A DNA stretch of 64,000 nucleotides from NCBI GenBank assembly GCA_030435675.1, contig CM059621.1, positions 15,996,001 through 16,060,000 on the forward strand, given 5' to 3'. This stretch comes from Steinernema hermaphroditum (Eukaryota; Nematoda; Chromadorea; Rhabditida; Steinernematidae). Of the stretch, positions 1-11,426 are shown piece after piece (the stretch's first letter is position 1; each line of letters starts with the position of its first letter). Made by a program: the position numbers and the translations under genes. The notes under the pieces were generated by a model. The model was not told where the DNA came from. It worked only from the letters and a program-made list of their open reading frames with translations, and did no database searches.

Positions 1-249
1 TGTGCAATTCGACATATTCTGCTCTCTCGATAGTCGCATTCTGATGTTCCTATTCCTTGTTGGTGTGCGGCTTTATCCTTATACCGTATACTCAAATAAT
101 ACCATCAGCAATTTCCAATTTTCCTTTCGGGCACTCCTACGCGTCGAAACAGCGCCTGAGGCCTTAATTTCGCTCCAAAAAGAGTGTCCTTTTCAGACGG
201 ACCGCTTGGATGCGCTGACGAGAAGCTGGACGCGATCGAACTGGCCCCG

Positions 250-1455
250 ATGGAGTCGTCTTCCGGCGTCGAAGGCGCGCAGCAGTGGGCTTCTTCTTCA
301 GGCGTGCAGGCCCGCGTCGCCCCGGTCTCTCAGGCGACCGCCCGGGTCCGCTCCGACCGCCCGGCGGCGTTCATCGTTGCACGTGAGTACATAGACATCC
401 GCCTCCGGAGGAGACGTCTACCTGTCTGCTTCAGCGGGAGTGGAAACAGAGTTCGGCGTCTGTGGCTGGATCCTCACCGTCCTCTCCTATCTTCTGATCG
501 CCGTCACGCTCCCGTTCTCCGCCTTCTTCTGCATCAAAGTCGTGCAGGAGTACGAGCGCGCTGTGATATTCCGACTGGGTCGACTGATGCCCGGCGGCGC
601 CAAGGGACCAGGTGGGAGCAGACCGTAAATTCGAAGCCTAAGATCTGATTAGGAATTTTCTTCATTATTCCATGCATCGACTCGTACCGCAAAGTGGACC
701 TTCGCGTTGTCTCTTTCGACGTGCCCCCTCAGGAGATCCTCTCGAAGGACTCGGTTACGGTAGCCGTCGACGCCGTCGTCTACTTCCGCATCTCCAACGC
801 CACCATCTCGGTGACGAACGTCGAGGACGCGAGTCGGTCGACCAAGCTTCTGGCGCAGACGACACTCCGCAACATCCTCGGCACAAAGACCCTGGCCGAG
901 ATGCTCTCCGACCGCGAAGCGATCTCCCTCCAGATGCAGTCCACCCTCGACGAAGCCACCGATCCCTGGGGCGTCAAAGTGGAGCGTGTCGAGGTGAAGG
1001 ACGTCCGACTGCCCGTGCAGCTCCAGAGAGCCATGGCGGCGGAAGCCGAGGCGGCTAGGGAGGCGCGCGCCAAGGTGATTGCCGCCGAGGGAGAACAGAA
1101 GGCGTCGAAGGCGCTCAGCCAGGCGGCCGCCGTCATCGCCGAGTCGCCGTCGGCCCTACAGCTCCGCTATCTGCAGACGCTCAATTCTATAAGGTACGTC
1201 TAGTAGGAAGTGTCTACATGTCTGGAAGATTGCTGCTGAAGTCTAGGCGACAAACTCTAACCACTTCAATGCATCCAGAATGCAAAAATGAAGATTTTGA
1301 GAGCACAGACAGTCTATACACACAGCAGACATTACCCCAGACACTAACAACATCATATGTCTGGTTTCAGTGCCGAGAAGAACTCGACAATCATCTTCCC
1401 GTTCCCGATCGAACTGCTGCACACGTTCATGGCGAAGACGTCCGCCTCCTCCTGA
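250..1455 (+). CDS. Stomatin-family membrane protein
   Basis: Exons 250-382, 435-611, 653-1193 and 1371-1455 join in frame to about 311 residues. After a Ser/Ala-rich N-terminus comes one long hydrophobic hairpin ([18 protein letters not shown]), then the stomatin/SPFH (band 7) domain with [45 protein letters not shown] and the C-terminal [17 protein letters not shown] signature. Stomatins are inner-leaflet scaffold proteins that oligomerise and regulate ion channels; nematodes have several (UNC-1, MEC-2 and STO types), and I cannot say which one this is. The reading frame is open upstream to a TTTCAG acceptor at 189-194, so the first in-frame ATG (250) may be internal and an upstream exon may lie outside the window. 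Confidence 0.9.
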
Positions 1456-1658
1456 CCGTCTCTCGTCTGTCTGCTGTCTCTGTCTACATATCGTCTCCCC
1501 TCTTCTTTCACACCGATTGTAAGACGTTGTTGTGAGCGCCGCCAACTGTATTCACCGATAGAACAAATAATAATTATTTATGGCACGGCTGGCGAGACTG
1601 TTCTGAGATCTGAAAACAGAATAATGATTGAAGCGGACGGAATATTCACATACTCGAT

Positions 1659-2409
1659 TTAGCGGTGACTATTTCTAAACTTCTTCTGCGCTTCCTTCTT
1701 TTCGCTGTCCACGTCCGGTAGTATGATTTGATGAAACTGCGGGCGTGGCGGCTGGACGGTTATGGGCTCGCTGATATCCAGAGCACGCTCGAAATTGCCC
1801 AAGTAGGTGCGCTGGGCGGGGGTATCGCTATCTGGGGCGGCAACTGTTGAAGGTGCCATTGCCGCTCGAATTCTCTCTTCGGCGTCTCGTCTTCTCTGAT
1901 CTTCACGCTCTTCGTCCACCTTCTTGCGACGCGAAATCCGGATGCCGAATGCGTCAGCTGTATTTACAAATTGTGGAGGGCTTAACTCGCGTTCCGTCTG
2001 CTTTTCTTTCTTGGTCAACTCGCGACAATTACTGGGACGACTTAAATATGGCTGAATGGTATATTGATCGAACATTTCTACCGGAACATGCTGGCCATAG
2101 GAGGGATAACTCTGAAAATAGTAGTTCAGGTTAAGATCAGCGAAGAAACGTTGCGTGCTGGTAACGGTTTGACCGCTCGCTCGCACAACACCCTGCAAAA
2201 TGAGTGCATAGACAACCGATCACAACGACTGTACAGTTGCAGAACAATCTGGCAACATCTTGTACAGACATCTGCTGGAAGGCAAGACCGTCTACTAAAC
2301 GTACCTTTCTCGCCACTGCTCGCGGGCGAGTGGACACTTTCGCCAGCACGGCCAGTTTGTCCAGCTCCTCAACGGGCACACGGGAGCCATAGGCTCCACC
2401 CCAGTCCAT
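1659..2409 (-). CDS. Unrecognised 212-aa protein, charged coiled-coil-like middle
   Basis: Two exons (2409-2305 and 2192-1659) join in phase across a GT-AG intron. The product starts MDWGGAYGSRVPVEELDKLA, has an aromatic segment (NLNYYFQSYPSYGQ) near residues 55-70, then a Lys/Glu/Arg-rich stretch (RRKKVDEEREDQRRRDAEER) likely to be helical, and a proline-rich tail. There is no signal peptide or membrane segment, so a cytosolic or nuclear protein is expected. I do not recognise the family. It ends about 200 bp from the stomatin stop, tail to tail. The start follows a TTTAG-like acceptor, which would suit trans-splicing. Confidence 0.6.
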
Positions 2410-2547
2410 CCTCTAAATTCAGACATACAAGAGATTCGCTCGTATATAACAGATTGCAGATACAACATCAAAGATCAGGAATAAACCATTGAAACAACAA
2501 GCAGTGAAATAAAGAAACAACAATGATTTATAACGAAGCAAAGTAAT

Positions 2548-3054
2548 TCAGTCGTCGTCCAGATCGAACGTGACGCGGCGCCGCGATCTGTCCTTGCTCG
2601 GTCCATCGGCCGGGCGCTTACGCGGCATCCAACTAAAGTAGAGCAGTTATGTCAACCGAAAACGACAACGTCATACGTTGTCTTGGCCTTCTTCTTTCGC
2701 TCCGTAACAGGGATTCCGAGATTCTCCATGCGCGCCATCATACGTTCCCAGAATTCTTTGTCAGAAACCACTTCCGGTCGATCAACGAGGAAGGGATAGT
2801 TGTTCTCCTAGAAAGAGAGTATCGCTAAGTACAAGATCATAAATCTACCCAGGAATACTACGTATTACAATAAGCAAGATTATTTTCCTGCAAGCTAGAT
2901 AAGAACTCACCTGAGAGAGAATAGAGGTATCCATCTCCTCCTGTTGATCGGCTTGACGGGCTTGTGCGTCATTCTGCTTATTTCCGACTCCACCTGGTCG
3001 CTGCAGCTGATTCATGCGGCGAGTACGAATAGCGTCCAACTCCGGGTCTTCCAT
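2548..3054 (-). CDS. PDCD5-like small protein, divergent after residue 48
   Basis: Exons 3054-2911, 2807-2677 and 2632-2548 give 119 residues, close to the ~125 of PDCD5. The first 48 residues carry the PDCD5 pattern (PELDAIRTRRMNQLQ, then Gly-rich, then QQEEMDTSILSQ). The C-terminus is basic then acidic (RRRVTFDLDDD), also like PDCD5. The middle (ENNYPFLVDRPEVVSDKEFW and on) does not show the usual LDQxARxRLxxLxLVKPEK core. PDCD5 is a DNA-binding helical-bundle protein linked to apoptosis and chaperonin function. Either this copy is strongly diverged or exons of two genes have been joined by my model. Confidence 0.5.
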
Positions 3055-4014
3055 TGTTTCCAACTCCGGGTTCCAATACTAAATTAGGAAGAGATAACAA
3101 CGAGCCAATCTCAATAAACATAGCTGAGGCACGCATTCAACACGGAATTGAAAGATTACAAATGAAAAAATCGAGAACCCAGCGTAGAGATGATGCAAGC
3201 CGGATTTATCTCACAACAAATAGCCTGCGACTCCTCTACAAATATACGGTAGGTGGGAGATTTGCCTTCAACAACACTTAAGACTCGCAATAGACTCTTT
3301 GTCCCCATCTGGAGCTGCAGACTGCACGCTTTCATTCTACAGTTATTGTCTAAGAGTTCTAGACACACATTTGCTCAGTTTGAAGCGCATGCATCACGAG
3401 ATGTGGTCGGGCAACGGGCTCTCTGTGTTGTATTTGTAGCAGGCGACCCAAACGGTTTAAAAACTGCGCCTTGTCTCAAATGGAAAGGCGCTTGAAAGTC
3501 GCGCGAGATGCAGACTTCATTTTGCAAAGCTCCCACATTTTGCCGATCCAATTTTATCCGAGACTTCAACACTAAGGTGGGAGGTGCCATCTAGGATGAC
3601 AGATGAATGTAGATGCTGGAGTAAAACGAGTAAGCGTTTACCATTCCCATTCATTGCCGCATTCACTCTCTCTGCGATATAACGTTTAAACGCGCTTGAA
3701 TGAAGAGACAAAAGAAAACTGAACCGAATCGAAATGCTTGCATTGAGGAGTACAAGGATTCTTGCGTGCGAAAGTGATATTCGCGGAGATTTGCTTCCAG
3801 AAATTTTTTCGTTGTACTCGCTTTGTTTGCTTTTAATGTAATTTGCTTCGGTTCTGTAAATGTCGATTGCGTTTATTCTTGTTGTTTGGTTATATTCCCG
3901 CCATTTTGACTTGCAATCTTCGCTTCCAGCTTTCAACATTTCCACCAGTTGAACGTTTGTTTACGCTGTTTATTCCGCTCTGGTCTTTCATTTGTGTCCC
4001 CAGCGATCGGTCGG
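3055..4014. other. Intergenic, no gene recognised
   Basis: Short open frames exist on both strands, but none has splice-site support, a motif or a composition that suggests coding. The right end runs into the dispersed repeat that starts near 4015. Confidence 0.5.
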
Positions 4015-4455
4015 GTCGTCCACTCGCTCTCTCTCTGAGGCTGTCTGAGGCGAATGAGTTGAGTAAGAGGTCGTTCTCGATTGTCATTGCGGACGCAATG
4101 ATCGCCCCGGCTCCCAGAAGACCTGGAACACCAGGAAGCCGTAGTTCAACCGTCTTGCCAAGAAGACCGTCACAACCGCCCGACTCCACCCGCGCGGCCA
4201 GAGAAGCCGAAGAAGCGTTGCAACTCCGACGTCTGCGCTACCAGCTGAAGATGGGATCCCGCTCCGTCCGCTGCGACTTGATTCAAGCTCTTCGCCACTT
4301 CAACGCCCGCGCATACTAATGGGACTACTGATCGTTCTTCTCGGATGCCATCTCCAGCCGAAGCCAGAGGAAAATCAGCGACTACGGTGTGATTAGTGCC
4401 TTTTTGTGCATATATGACGTCTCGCAAGGTGTAAGCCTTCGATACGAGAAGATAA
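4015..4455 (+). repeat. Dispersed ~450-bp repeat, copy A, with a short conserved ORF
   Basis: This stretch is clearly similar to 62745-63230 and, more weakly, to 60640-61105, all in plus orientation. Shared landmarks are a CTCTCTCTGAGGCTGTCTGA start, an ATG (here 4099) followed by a peptide MIAPAPRRPGTPGSRSS and RAAREAE, and an end around CGCAAGGTGTAAGCC. The peptide is kept in the 62.7-kb copy, so the unit may derive from a protein-coding mRNA. I do not know its source gene. Confidence 0.7.
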
Positions 4456-4719
4456 ACTCGTAATTCCGCTCTGGACCACCGCTGGCCACTTCCCTGTCCG
4501 CATTCTCCCGTCGCACGTATCGATCGTTTCGCTCGTTGATTTCACTTCTTGCCGCGCCGATTTTTGCACCGTCGCGATCGCTTCAGCTTAAGGCAACACC
4601 TGTGACGGCCGACTTTGTTTTTCGGAATCTAGTTGATTGCTACGTTCTCTTCTCTTTGCGATTTCATTTCGCGCAGTATGCACAAATGGGGTTGTGACGA
4701 GTTGCGCTTGTTTCAGATC

Positions 4720-5537
4720 ATGCAGCGAATCTCAGCTATATCGCGGCTTCTTGCGAGAATGGCACCGTTGACCAGTGGTCGCCAAATCCATGCAACGCCG
4801 TGTGCCATGTCCATTCCACTGATTATCGACAATGACGGTCGAACCGAGCGAGTTTATGACATCTACTCGCGTCTTCTCAAGGATCGCATAGTTTGCGTCA
4901 TGACACCGGTGATAAACGTCTTTCAAAGCCTCATGAATACGCTTTCTTCAGATCGATGACAGCGTAGCTTCGGCCTTGATCGCCCAGCTCCTCTTCCTGC
5001 AGTCGGACAGTTCCAAAAGCCCCATTCACATGTACATAAACAGCCCAGGTTTTAGCTGAGATTATGATTGCTGTTTAATCCCTGATTCAGGTGGAAGTGT
5101 CACTGCCGGATTGGCGATCTACGACACGATGCAGTACATCACGGCCCCGGTGGCAACCTGGTGCATTGGCCAAGCGAGCTCAATGGGAAGCCTTCTCCTA
5201 TCTGCCGGAGAACCCGGCATGCGCACTGCCCTGCCGAACTCTCGCATCATGGTGCACCAGCCATCTGGTGGAGCTCAGGCACGGAAAAGTTTCAACTACT
5301 CGATGTTACAGAGTTTCTGTTCAGGGCACGGCTTCCGACATATTGATTCGCGCAGATGAAATCCGCCGACTTAGAACTCGCCTGAACGAAATGTATTCAA
5401 AGCACACCGGTCAGACCGTCGAGAAGATAGCCGAAACTCTCGATCGCGACTACTTCATGAGTGCCTGGGAGGCTCGCGACTTTGGCATTGTCGACCGAGT
5501 CGAAACGCACTCCGGATCGATGCCAGAGCATCAGTGA
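4720..5537 (+). CDS. CLPP: Mitochondrial ClpP protease subunit
   Basis: Exons 4720-4908, 4952-5048, 5091-5278 and 5325-5537 give 228 residues. The N-terminal ~30 residues are basic and amphipathic, like a mitochondrial presequence, followed by the mature start [23 protein letters not shown]. The Ser-His-Asp triad is visible: Ser in [11 protein letters not shown], His in [10 protein letters not shown], and Asp in the DRDYFMS region. ClpP forms the double-heptameric proteolytic barrel that works with ClpX in the matrix. The start ATG lies three bases after a TTTCAG (4711-4716), so it is probably trans-spliced. The third intron (5279-5324) must use a GC donor to keep the frame, which is unusual. 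Confidence 0.93.
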
Positions 5538-6112
5538 AGCGGTTGACTATCGGGTATTAAGGTTCGGGTAACTAAGGAGATAAATAATTGTATCCTGTAT
5601 ATTTGATTGTTTGGCGCGTTTCCAGCGTGACTGATTTATCTCTAATACTTTCAGCTCAACGGATTGGGTGGTTATTGTGTTTGTTGATAGGCGCTCAGCG
5701 CTTATTTACAACAACGCCTGAATCGATCGCAAGGTGATAGATGACTATTTGCCGGCCGTTCACCTTTGCAACGGATTCCCGGCTTGAACGCATTGTATAG
5801 AAACATGATTTCTCGCGAGTCAGTTCTATTTCGGGCGGTGACCACGTTGGCAATTTTAAATACCAAAGGCCCATTCTTGTCTTCTTGCGCCGATCGATTT
5901 GACTTCGCTTCTTCGCACGACGACCTTTGGACCGTCGCCGTCGTTGCAATGTGAGAATACGTTCTCTGTAGGCTACAAAGTACATGTACTGTTTTCGGCA
6001 TGCACGCGTTCACTCGGGTCATTCGCTTCTTGTGCACCGTCCGCGTCAGCCGTTGCTCAGCGAGATTTATTCGTGTACCGGTTCTAACTAAACGTCCTTT
6101 GCAGATTTCAAG
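5538..6112. other. Intergenic between ClpP and HADH
   Basis: No supported gene. A GCAG acceptor-like site at 6101-6104 precedes the next start codon and suits spliced-leader addition. The rest shows no recognisable motif. Confidence 0.5.
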
Positions 6113-7132
6113 ATGATCGGACGTACTCTCACCGGGGCCGCTCGTGAGCTTTCCACCTCGGCCGTTGCTTTCAAGCCGGTCAAGAATGTTACCGTCATCG
6201 GATCTGGACTGATGGGATCCGGAATCGCTCAGGTTAGTGTTTCGCTTCCTTCTTGAATTGTGACTTGTTCTCGTCTTAGGTCAGTGCCCAAGCAAAACTG
6301 AACGTCGTGCTAGTCGACCAATCGAAGGAAGTGCTCGACAAAGCGTTCAAGAGCATCGACACCAGCGTCCGCAGAGTTGCGAAGAAGAAGTTCGCCGACG
6401 ACGCTGCCAAGCAGGCGCAGCTTGTCGAAGAAACGCTGAAGGGTCTCTCGGTCACCACGAACGTAGAGGAGGCCGTGGCCAACGCCGACTTGGTGATTGA
6501 AGCGATCGTCGAGAACATTGAGGCTAAGCGCAAGCTCTTCGCGCAAGTCGAAGGAGCCGCCAAGGAATCAACTCTTATCGCCACTAACACTTCCTCGCTG
6601 AAACTCGTGGACATTGCGGCCAACCTGAAACGCAAGGATCGCTTTGGAGGTCTCCACTTCTTCAATCCGGTTCCCGTTATGAAGCTCCTGGAGGTCGTGC
6701 GCTTCAATGCCACCTCCGATGAAACCTTCAACAGCCTCCTGGAGTACGGGAAATCCATCGGCAAGACCACCGTCTCCTGCAAGGACACCCCTGGCTTCAT
6801 CGTCAACAGACTTCTCGTGCCATACATGTTCGAAGCGCTGCGTATGGCCGAACGCGGAGACGCCAGCAAGAAGGACATCGACATTGCCATGAAGCTGGGC
6901 GCTGGATACCCTATGGGACCCTTCGAACTCGCTGACTACGTTGGACTTGACACCTGCAAGTTCATCATGGACGGTAAACCTAGTCATATGAACGGTGACT
7001 AATCGACCCTTTCCAGGATGGGTGCAGCAGTACCCCAACGAGCCCATCTTCAAGGCCTCTCCTACCCTCGACAAGCTGGTGTCTGAAGGAAAGCTCGGTC
7101 GCAAAACCGGTGAAGGATTCTACAAGTATTGA
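6113..7132 (+). CDS. HADH: 3-hydroxyacyl-CoA dehydrogenase, mitochondrial
   Basis: Exons 6113-6232, 6280-6973 and 7017-7132 give 309 residues, the normal length for the short-chain enzyme. A short presequence ([16 protein letters not shown]) is followed by the NAD-binding Rossmann motif [12 protein letters not shown], the TNTSSL segment, the catalytic-His segment [17 protein letters not shown], and the C-terminal helical domain with [14 protein letters not shown] and [11 protein letters not shown]. The enzyme oxidises L-3-hydroxyacyl-CoA to 3-ketoacyl-CoA in beta-oxidation. The start follows a GCAG acceptor by eight bases. The gene is complete. Confidence 0.96.
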
Positions 7133-7256
7133 GCGATTATTGTTGAGTAAATTAATATGTATACTATAAACATAAATAAGTACATGAACATTATTAGCAT
7201 TAGGAAAACAACGCAGTGGATGAGACTGCACGATAACAACCGCAGCTTTCAGTGCT

Positions 7257-8002
7257 CTAGAGCTTCGGCAGAGCTCCCATCACCTTCGCACTGAGGATGT
7301 CCAGAAGGCCAATGTTTTCAGCCGTGCCCTCTTCGCCGATTGCGCCAGGGGCCGGAACGGTCTCTCGGATGATCACTTTGTGGACTTGCTCACATCGTGG
7401 GGTGGCAAAGAGCACCAGAAAGAGAATCGCCAACGCGATGGCACCGACTGCCATTTCAAAGAACGAAACTGAGAGAATCTGCAGCACGCGGCGAGATGAC
7501 CATAGCGTCTGAAGAACGTTCAAGTTACATTAAGAGTTTTTACGTGATCTAACCTCCGATCTTTGCACAACTTCCGCTGGAAGTTCTTCCACGAATGACT
7601 GGTTCGGACTGCCGCGAACAGAGTACGGCAGTGGGAAAGGAGACGAAGGGCAAACGTCGCCATCTGGCCCAAGTGAAATGCGGTGCTTTTTCTCGCCCAT
7701 GTAGTAACGGCGGCTCGAGAGCGGCGTGGTTGGCTCAGCTCTGGGAGATTGTGGGGTGAACGGTTCAGCCCTGGGAGACTGCAACGCCCTTGGTGTGCCT
7801 CCAGGCGATAAAGTGCCTCTAGCGAAGAGATTGTCGACGTCAAACTGAAAGTGACTGTCATGAAAACACGCTAACTGGAGGGGAAACTTACATCGCTCGC
7901 GAGGTAGAGGGAGCAATCGCGGGAGTCGAAACTGGCCTCACGCAGAGGCGATCCATAAGCGGTCATGAAAGTCTCGTCGAGTGCCGAGTCACGAACCGTC
8001 AT
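7257..8002 (-). CDS. Single-pass membrane protein, Ser/Pro repeats, family unknown
   Basis: Exons 8002-7892, 7844-7554 and 7508-7257 join in phase to 217 residues. The N-terminal half is polar with three near-copies of SPRAEP (residues ~55-80), rich in SP/TP sites that proline-directed kinases could use. A hydrophobic helix (VGAIALAILFLVLFA) lies near residue 160, followed by a short acidic tail. There is no N-terminal signal peptide, so a type II or tail-proximal anchor is likely. I do not recognise the family. It lies tail to tail with HADH, 124 bp apart. Confidence 0.65.
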
Positions 8003-9280
8003 CTGCAACAGCACAAATAAGCAAGTGGAACGTGATCATTTTTTTTTTGAGTGGCGACGGCTCCACGCAGTAAATGGACAGTCACGAAACCGATTCCAAA
8101 CCGGCACGATAAGTCGAGGGAACTGCTAGAAAACGAACAAAGTTCAAAGGCCTCAACAAATTTACGCAACCGCAAATGAATCCCAACGGCGGAATGGGAA
8201 AGCGTTCGTCTATGAGACCAAACGGCTACTGTCTGTCTCAGCGCAAGTACAATCGTTGCAGGAGACAGAACAAAGACAACGAGTTTGCAGACTTGCAAAC
8301 TTCGACTTGCAAACATCCGCTATTGGTCGTTTCCAAAATCGGTCGCCGTCCAAATCAGCACCCGAGGGTGTTGTGGATTCTCCGCTCTCTGTCGTTTTCG
8401 ATTGAGCTCTGTTTGACCCTTTTGGGCCTTTTGGAAATATTTCCCGGTTTTTAAAAGCGCGTTGTCGTCGGTCAGTTGCGACATCGTTTACGTTTTTATG
8501 TGTGTCACTATATCATGGGATGGAATCGACTGGAGCCGGATAGCAGGTGAAGTGTAAGGACCCAGTATCACGCTGCTCCCCTCCAGCACGCTGATGCTTC
8601 GATCCACTCACGCCTCTGTCCCATATGCTTTCGGCCGCGGTACGGGCCGCTTTACAGTGGAACTGACTCGCGGAGCTGCGTAGTTGAATTTGGATACACG
8701 CTCATAGTCGTACTTATGTAGCTTTGTTCTGTTCAGCGCTTCAATTGAGAACTTCTTCTTGACCGTATATCGAAGAGTAGCGATTTATTGTTCGCTATGC
8801 TTCAAAGAGAAAATGTGATTCGTCATTATTATGATTTCTGGCGTTTATTTGACGAAAGGGTGTTTTCTTTTTCTATTTATTCCATTGTTATATCGTGCTG
8901 TAACGCGAGGCGCTCTCAGTGACTCACTCCAGTTCACATGTCTTAGTTAATCTTATTCCAACGAGCACAGCAACATCGAAAGCATGAGAACGCAACGCTG
9001 ATGGAAGACTTGTCATCGTTCTTCTACTCGCCTCAAGCCGAAGACAAACTGAGCAAGAAAGAGTGGGTCTCTATCGATGTGTGGAAGAGCAAAAATGAGA
9101 AAAAAAAGAAAAAACCAATAACTCCTGTTCTAATTGTAGCAGAGAAAACAAATATTTTTCATTCCAAACGTTTCAAATTCTAACATGAATGACCCTTGTT
9201 TTCGATAAGGCCATCGTGTTGTCGTGTGCGCCATGTTTCCAATTCCGATGAATATATTGATCTGTATCTTTGTTTCAGCC
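8003..9280. other. Intergenic, 1.3 kb, one possible unplaced exon
   Basis: Mostly featureless. A short open stretch from ATG 9001 (MEDLSSFFYSPQAEDKLSKK) has protein-like composition but no splice donor there matches the phase of the exon at 9279, so it is not joined to the next gene. Nothing else is recognised. Confidence 0.4.
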
Positions 9281-10052
9281 ATGACAGCAATGAATAACAA
9301 CGGCGAAAGTACAAGGACCCGACCACGGCTTGTGCTACCTGCAGGTTGCCGGCTCTTCCAATCCGCTCTGCGTGGCACCGGACTATCTGTACGACACAAG
9401 AGTGAGGAGCAGGCCAGCCCTCCTGGTGACAACAACAACGAGGAGCGGAAAGACGCTCTGCGTGGCACCGGACTATCTGTACGACACAAGAGTGAGGAGC
9501 AGGTCAGCCCTCCTGGTGACAACAACAACGAGGAGCGGAAAGACGCTCTGCGTGGCACCGGGATATCTGTACGACACAAGAGTGAGGAGCAGGCCAGCCC
9601 TCCTGGTGACAACAACAACGAGGAGCGGAAAGACGCTCTGCGTGGCACCGGGCTATCTGTACGACACAAGAGTGAGGAGCAGGCCAGCCCTCCTGGTGAC
9701 AACAACAACGAGGAGCGGAAAGACGCTCTGCGTGGCACCGGGCTATCTGTACGACACAAGAGTGAGGAGCAGGCCAGCCCTCCCTGTGACAACAACAACG
9801 GGGAACGGAAAGACGCGAATGAACCGGAAAGGAAGCAGCTATCTTCTTCATCTTCTTCCAAAGAGGTTACTTATCACTCCGAAGCAAAGATCTTATTGGC
9901 GTTAATTTCAGAGTTATGTGCATCAAAAGCCGATCCGATTTATGGGCATCTTCGAAATGGACGAATTTCGCGAATTTGTGACGCGAAACATGGATGAGGA
10001 GTCGCAGGCCGAGTTCAAGGAGCTGTCGAAGAGTTGTCATCGTGCATGTTAA
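9281..10052 (+). CDS. Protein with five 30-residue repeats, family unknown
   Basis: Exon 9281-9865 and exon 9912-10052 join in phase (241 residues). The start ATG follows TGTTTCAG (ends 9278) by two bases, so trans-splicing is plausible; the frame is also open upstream to ATG 9233. The centre is five near-identical repeats of about 30 residues (ALRGTGLSVRHKSEE then QASPPGDNNNEERKD), hydrophilic and presumably disordered. After a Ser run comes a more ordered acidic tail (FMGIFEMDEFREFVTRNMDE). Other frames of the repeat are also open, so the frame choice rests on splice phase and composition. No function can be assigned. Confidence 0.5.
9364..9811 (+). repeat. 90-bp minisatellite, five units
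   Basis: Units begin with GCTCTGCGTGGCACCGG and recur every 90 bases (landmark AGACGCTCTG at 9451, 9541, 9631 and 9721). Differences between units are single bases. The period is a multiple of three, so every frame without a stop stays open on both strands. Confidence 0.9.
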
Positions 10053-10219
10053 TAATCTTTTCATTTTCGAAGGCATATTTTACAGAATCTTTTAAATTAT
10101 CAGTTCGAGCAGCCATTAATATACGACTTACCCATGCATTACTATTGTCTTGAGAGTGCTCTGTAGGACCCGGAACTGATAAGATTTTCGAATTTTATTT
10201 GTGCACTTTTAATCTACAT

Positions 10220-10884
10220 TTAGTCGACACGGATCCATTCCTCGTTGCTGGGGGCCTTGATGTGGGCCATGGTTTCGCCGTTGCTCTGGAGGGTGAACTG
10301 GGCCTTCCAGCTGCCCTTGAGGACGTCCTTGATGAGTCCGGTGATGGGAGGGATGGCGAGGGTGCCGTTGAAGTCCTTGAGGTCTCCTTCGAGCTGGCCA
10401 AGGGTGTGGGTGCCGGGAGTCTGGAAGAGCTTGCAGAGGTCGGCGTGGCCGAGGAGGGTGGCTTCCTGGCAGAGGCTGATGTGGCTGAAAGATTTTTGGT
10501 AATTTCGACGGTGTTTAGACGGTGAACGTACCAGTCCTTGCCGGGGACGAGGGGGTTCTTGCTCTCTCCGTTCTCGCAAACCTTGCCGACGAGGAAAGAG
10601 TCCTTCTGGAGGGTGGCGAGCACGTCCGACGACTTCACGAGGTCCATCTGCTTCTTGACGATGATCTTGCCGGAGATGAGGCGGATGACACCGGGCGTCT
10701 GCACGTTAGGGCCGCTGCCGGAGCACGAGGGCTTGTGGCTGGCGTCGTAGGTGGCGGCGACGACGTCTTGGAACTCGACGTTCAGGTTCGAGCCGACATT
10801 GTCGATCTTGACGATGTTGTCCTTCTGGTCGGTGCAAGCGAAGGCGACGGCGAGGAGCGCGGCGGCGACGAAGAGGGACTTCAT
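10220..10884 (-). CDS. Secreted ML / GM2-activator-like lipid-binding protein (tentative)
   Basis: Exons 10884-10532 and 10484-10220 give 205 residues. MKSLFVAAALLAVAFA is a clear signal peptide. The mature part is small, beta-rich in pattern and has about six cysteines (CTDQ, PSCSG, GKVCENG, KDCHISLC, DLCKLF), ending in a region with SWKAQFTLQSNG. The overall plan resembles MD-2-related lipid-recognition or GM2-activator proteins, which bind single lipids outside cells or in lysosomes; this is an inference from architecture. Codon use is strongly GC-ending and there is a TATA box at the right distance, suggesting high expression. Confidence 0.55.
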
Positions 10885-10932
10885 GGCGAAGTGAAAGTCT
10901 CGGAGACAGTGATTAGGGCAGACGCCGGTGGG

Positions 10933-10938
10933 TTTATA
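10933..10938 (-). promoter_or_regulatory. TATA box of the ML-like gene
   Basis: TATAAA on the minus strand, about 50 bases upstream of the ATG at 10884. This leaves room for a short 5' UTR and is the clearest core promoter in the window. Confidence 0.5.
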
Positions 10939-11426
10939 AGTAGTCGGGAGGGCGATAAGCGCGGAAGACGTAAGAGGGGAGTGGCTGGGTGATAGGCGCC
11001 AACGACGGACACCGATCACGCCAGGACAAAGCCGCACGGTGTTGTCACATGGCGACGGCGTTATCAGATCCGTTTCGGGCGTGCAGAGATGGTGGGGTCG
11101 CCGTGGATTAGAAGGGTTTGGAAGGGGAAAGTAGAGAAACGGCGTGGTTTTTATCTCGTCTCAGGTGAGCGGGAGAGTGCACTGTGGCCGTTGCACAACT
11201 AGACAGTAGACACTGTCTGTCTACTAGGCACACATATCTGTTTGGACGCTTGAAATGGTTTTTATGAGCTTCTGAGACAGAGACACAGCAAGGTCTGTGC
11301 ATACTAGACAGCCTAGAAGTCATTTGATCGCTATTCATAGTTTAATTTGTCTGGTTTGTTTTGAGATGGTACTTCCCAGGGATAGACAGTCTCTTGAGGG
11401 CACATATCTCTAGGCAGTTTTTTTGA

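Noticed and set aside
9364..9811. Regular repeats as a CRISPR array
   Set aside because: Units are contiguous 90-bp tandem copies without unique spacers, in a nuclear genome.
10195..11037. 280-aa minus-strand frame extending upstream and downstream of the ML-like gene
   Set aside because: It reads through promoter sequence upstream of the signal peptide and through a GT-AG intron downstream; the spliced model is better.
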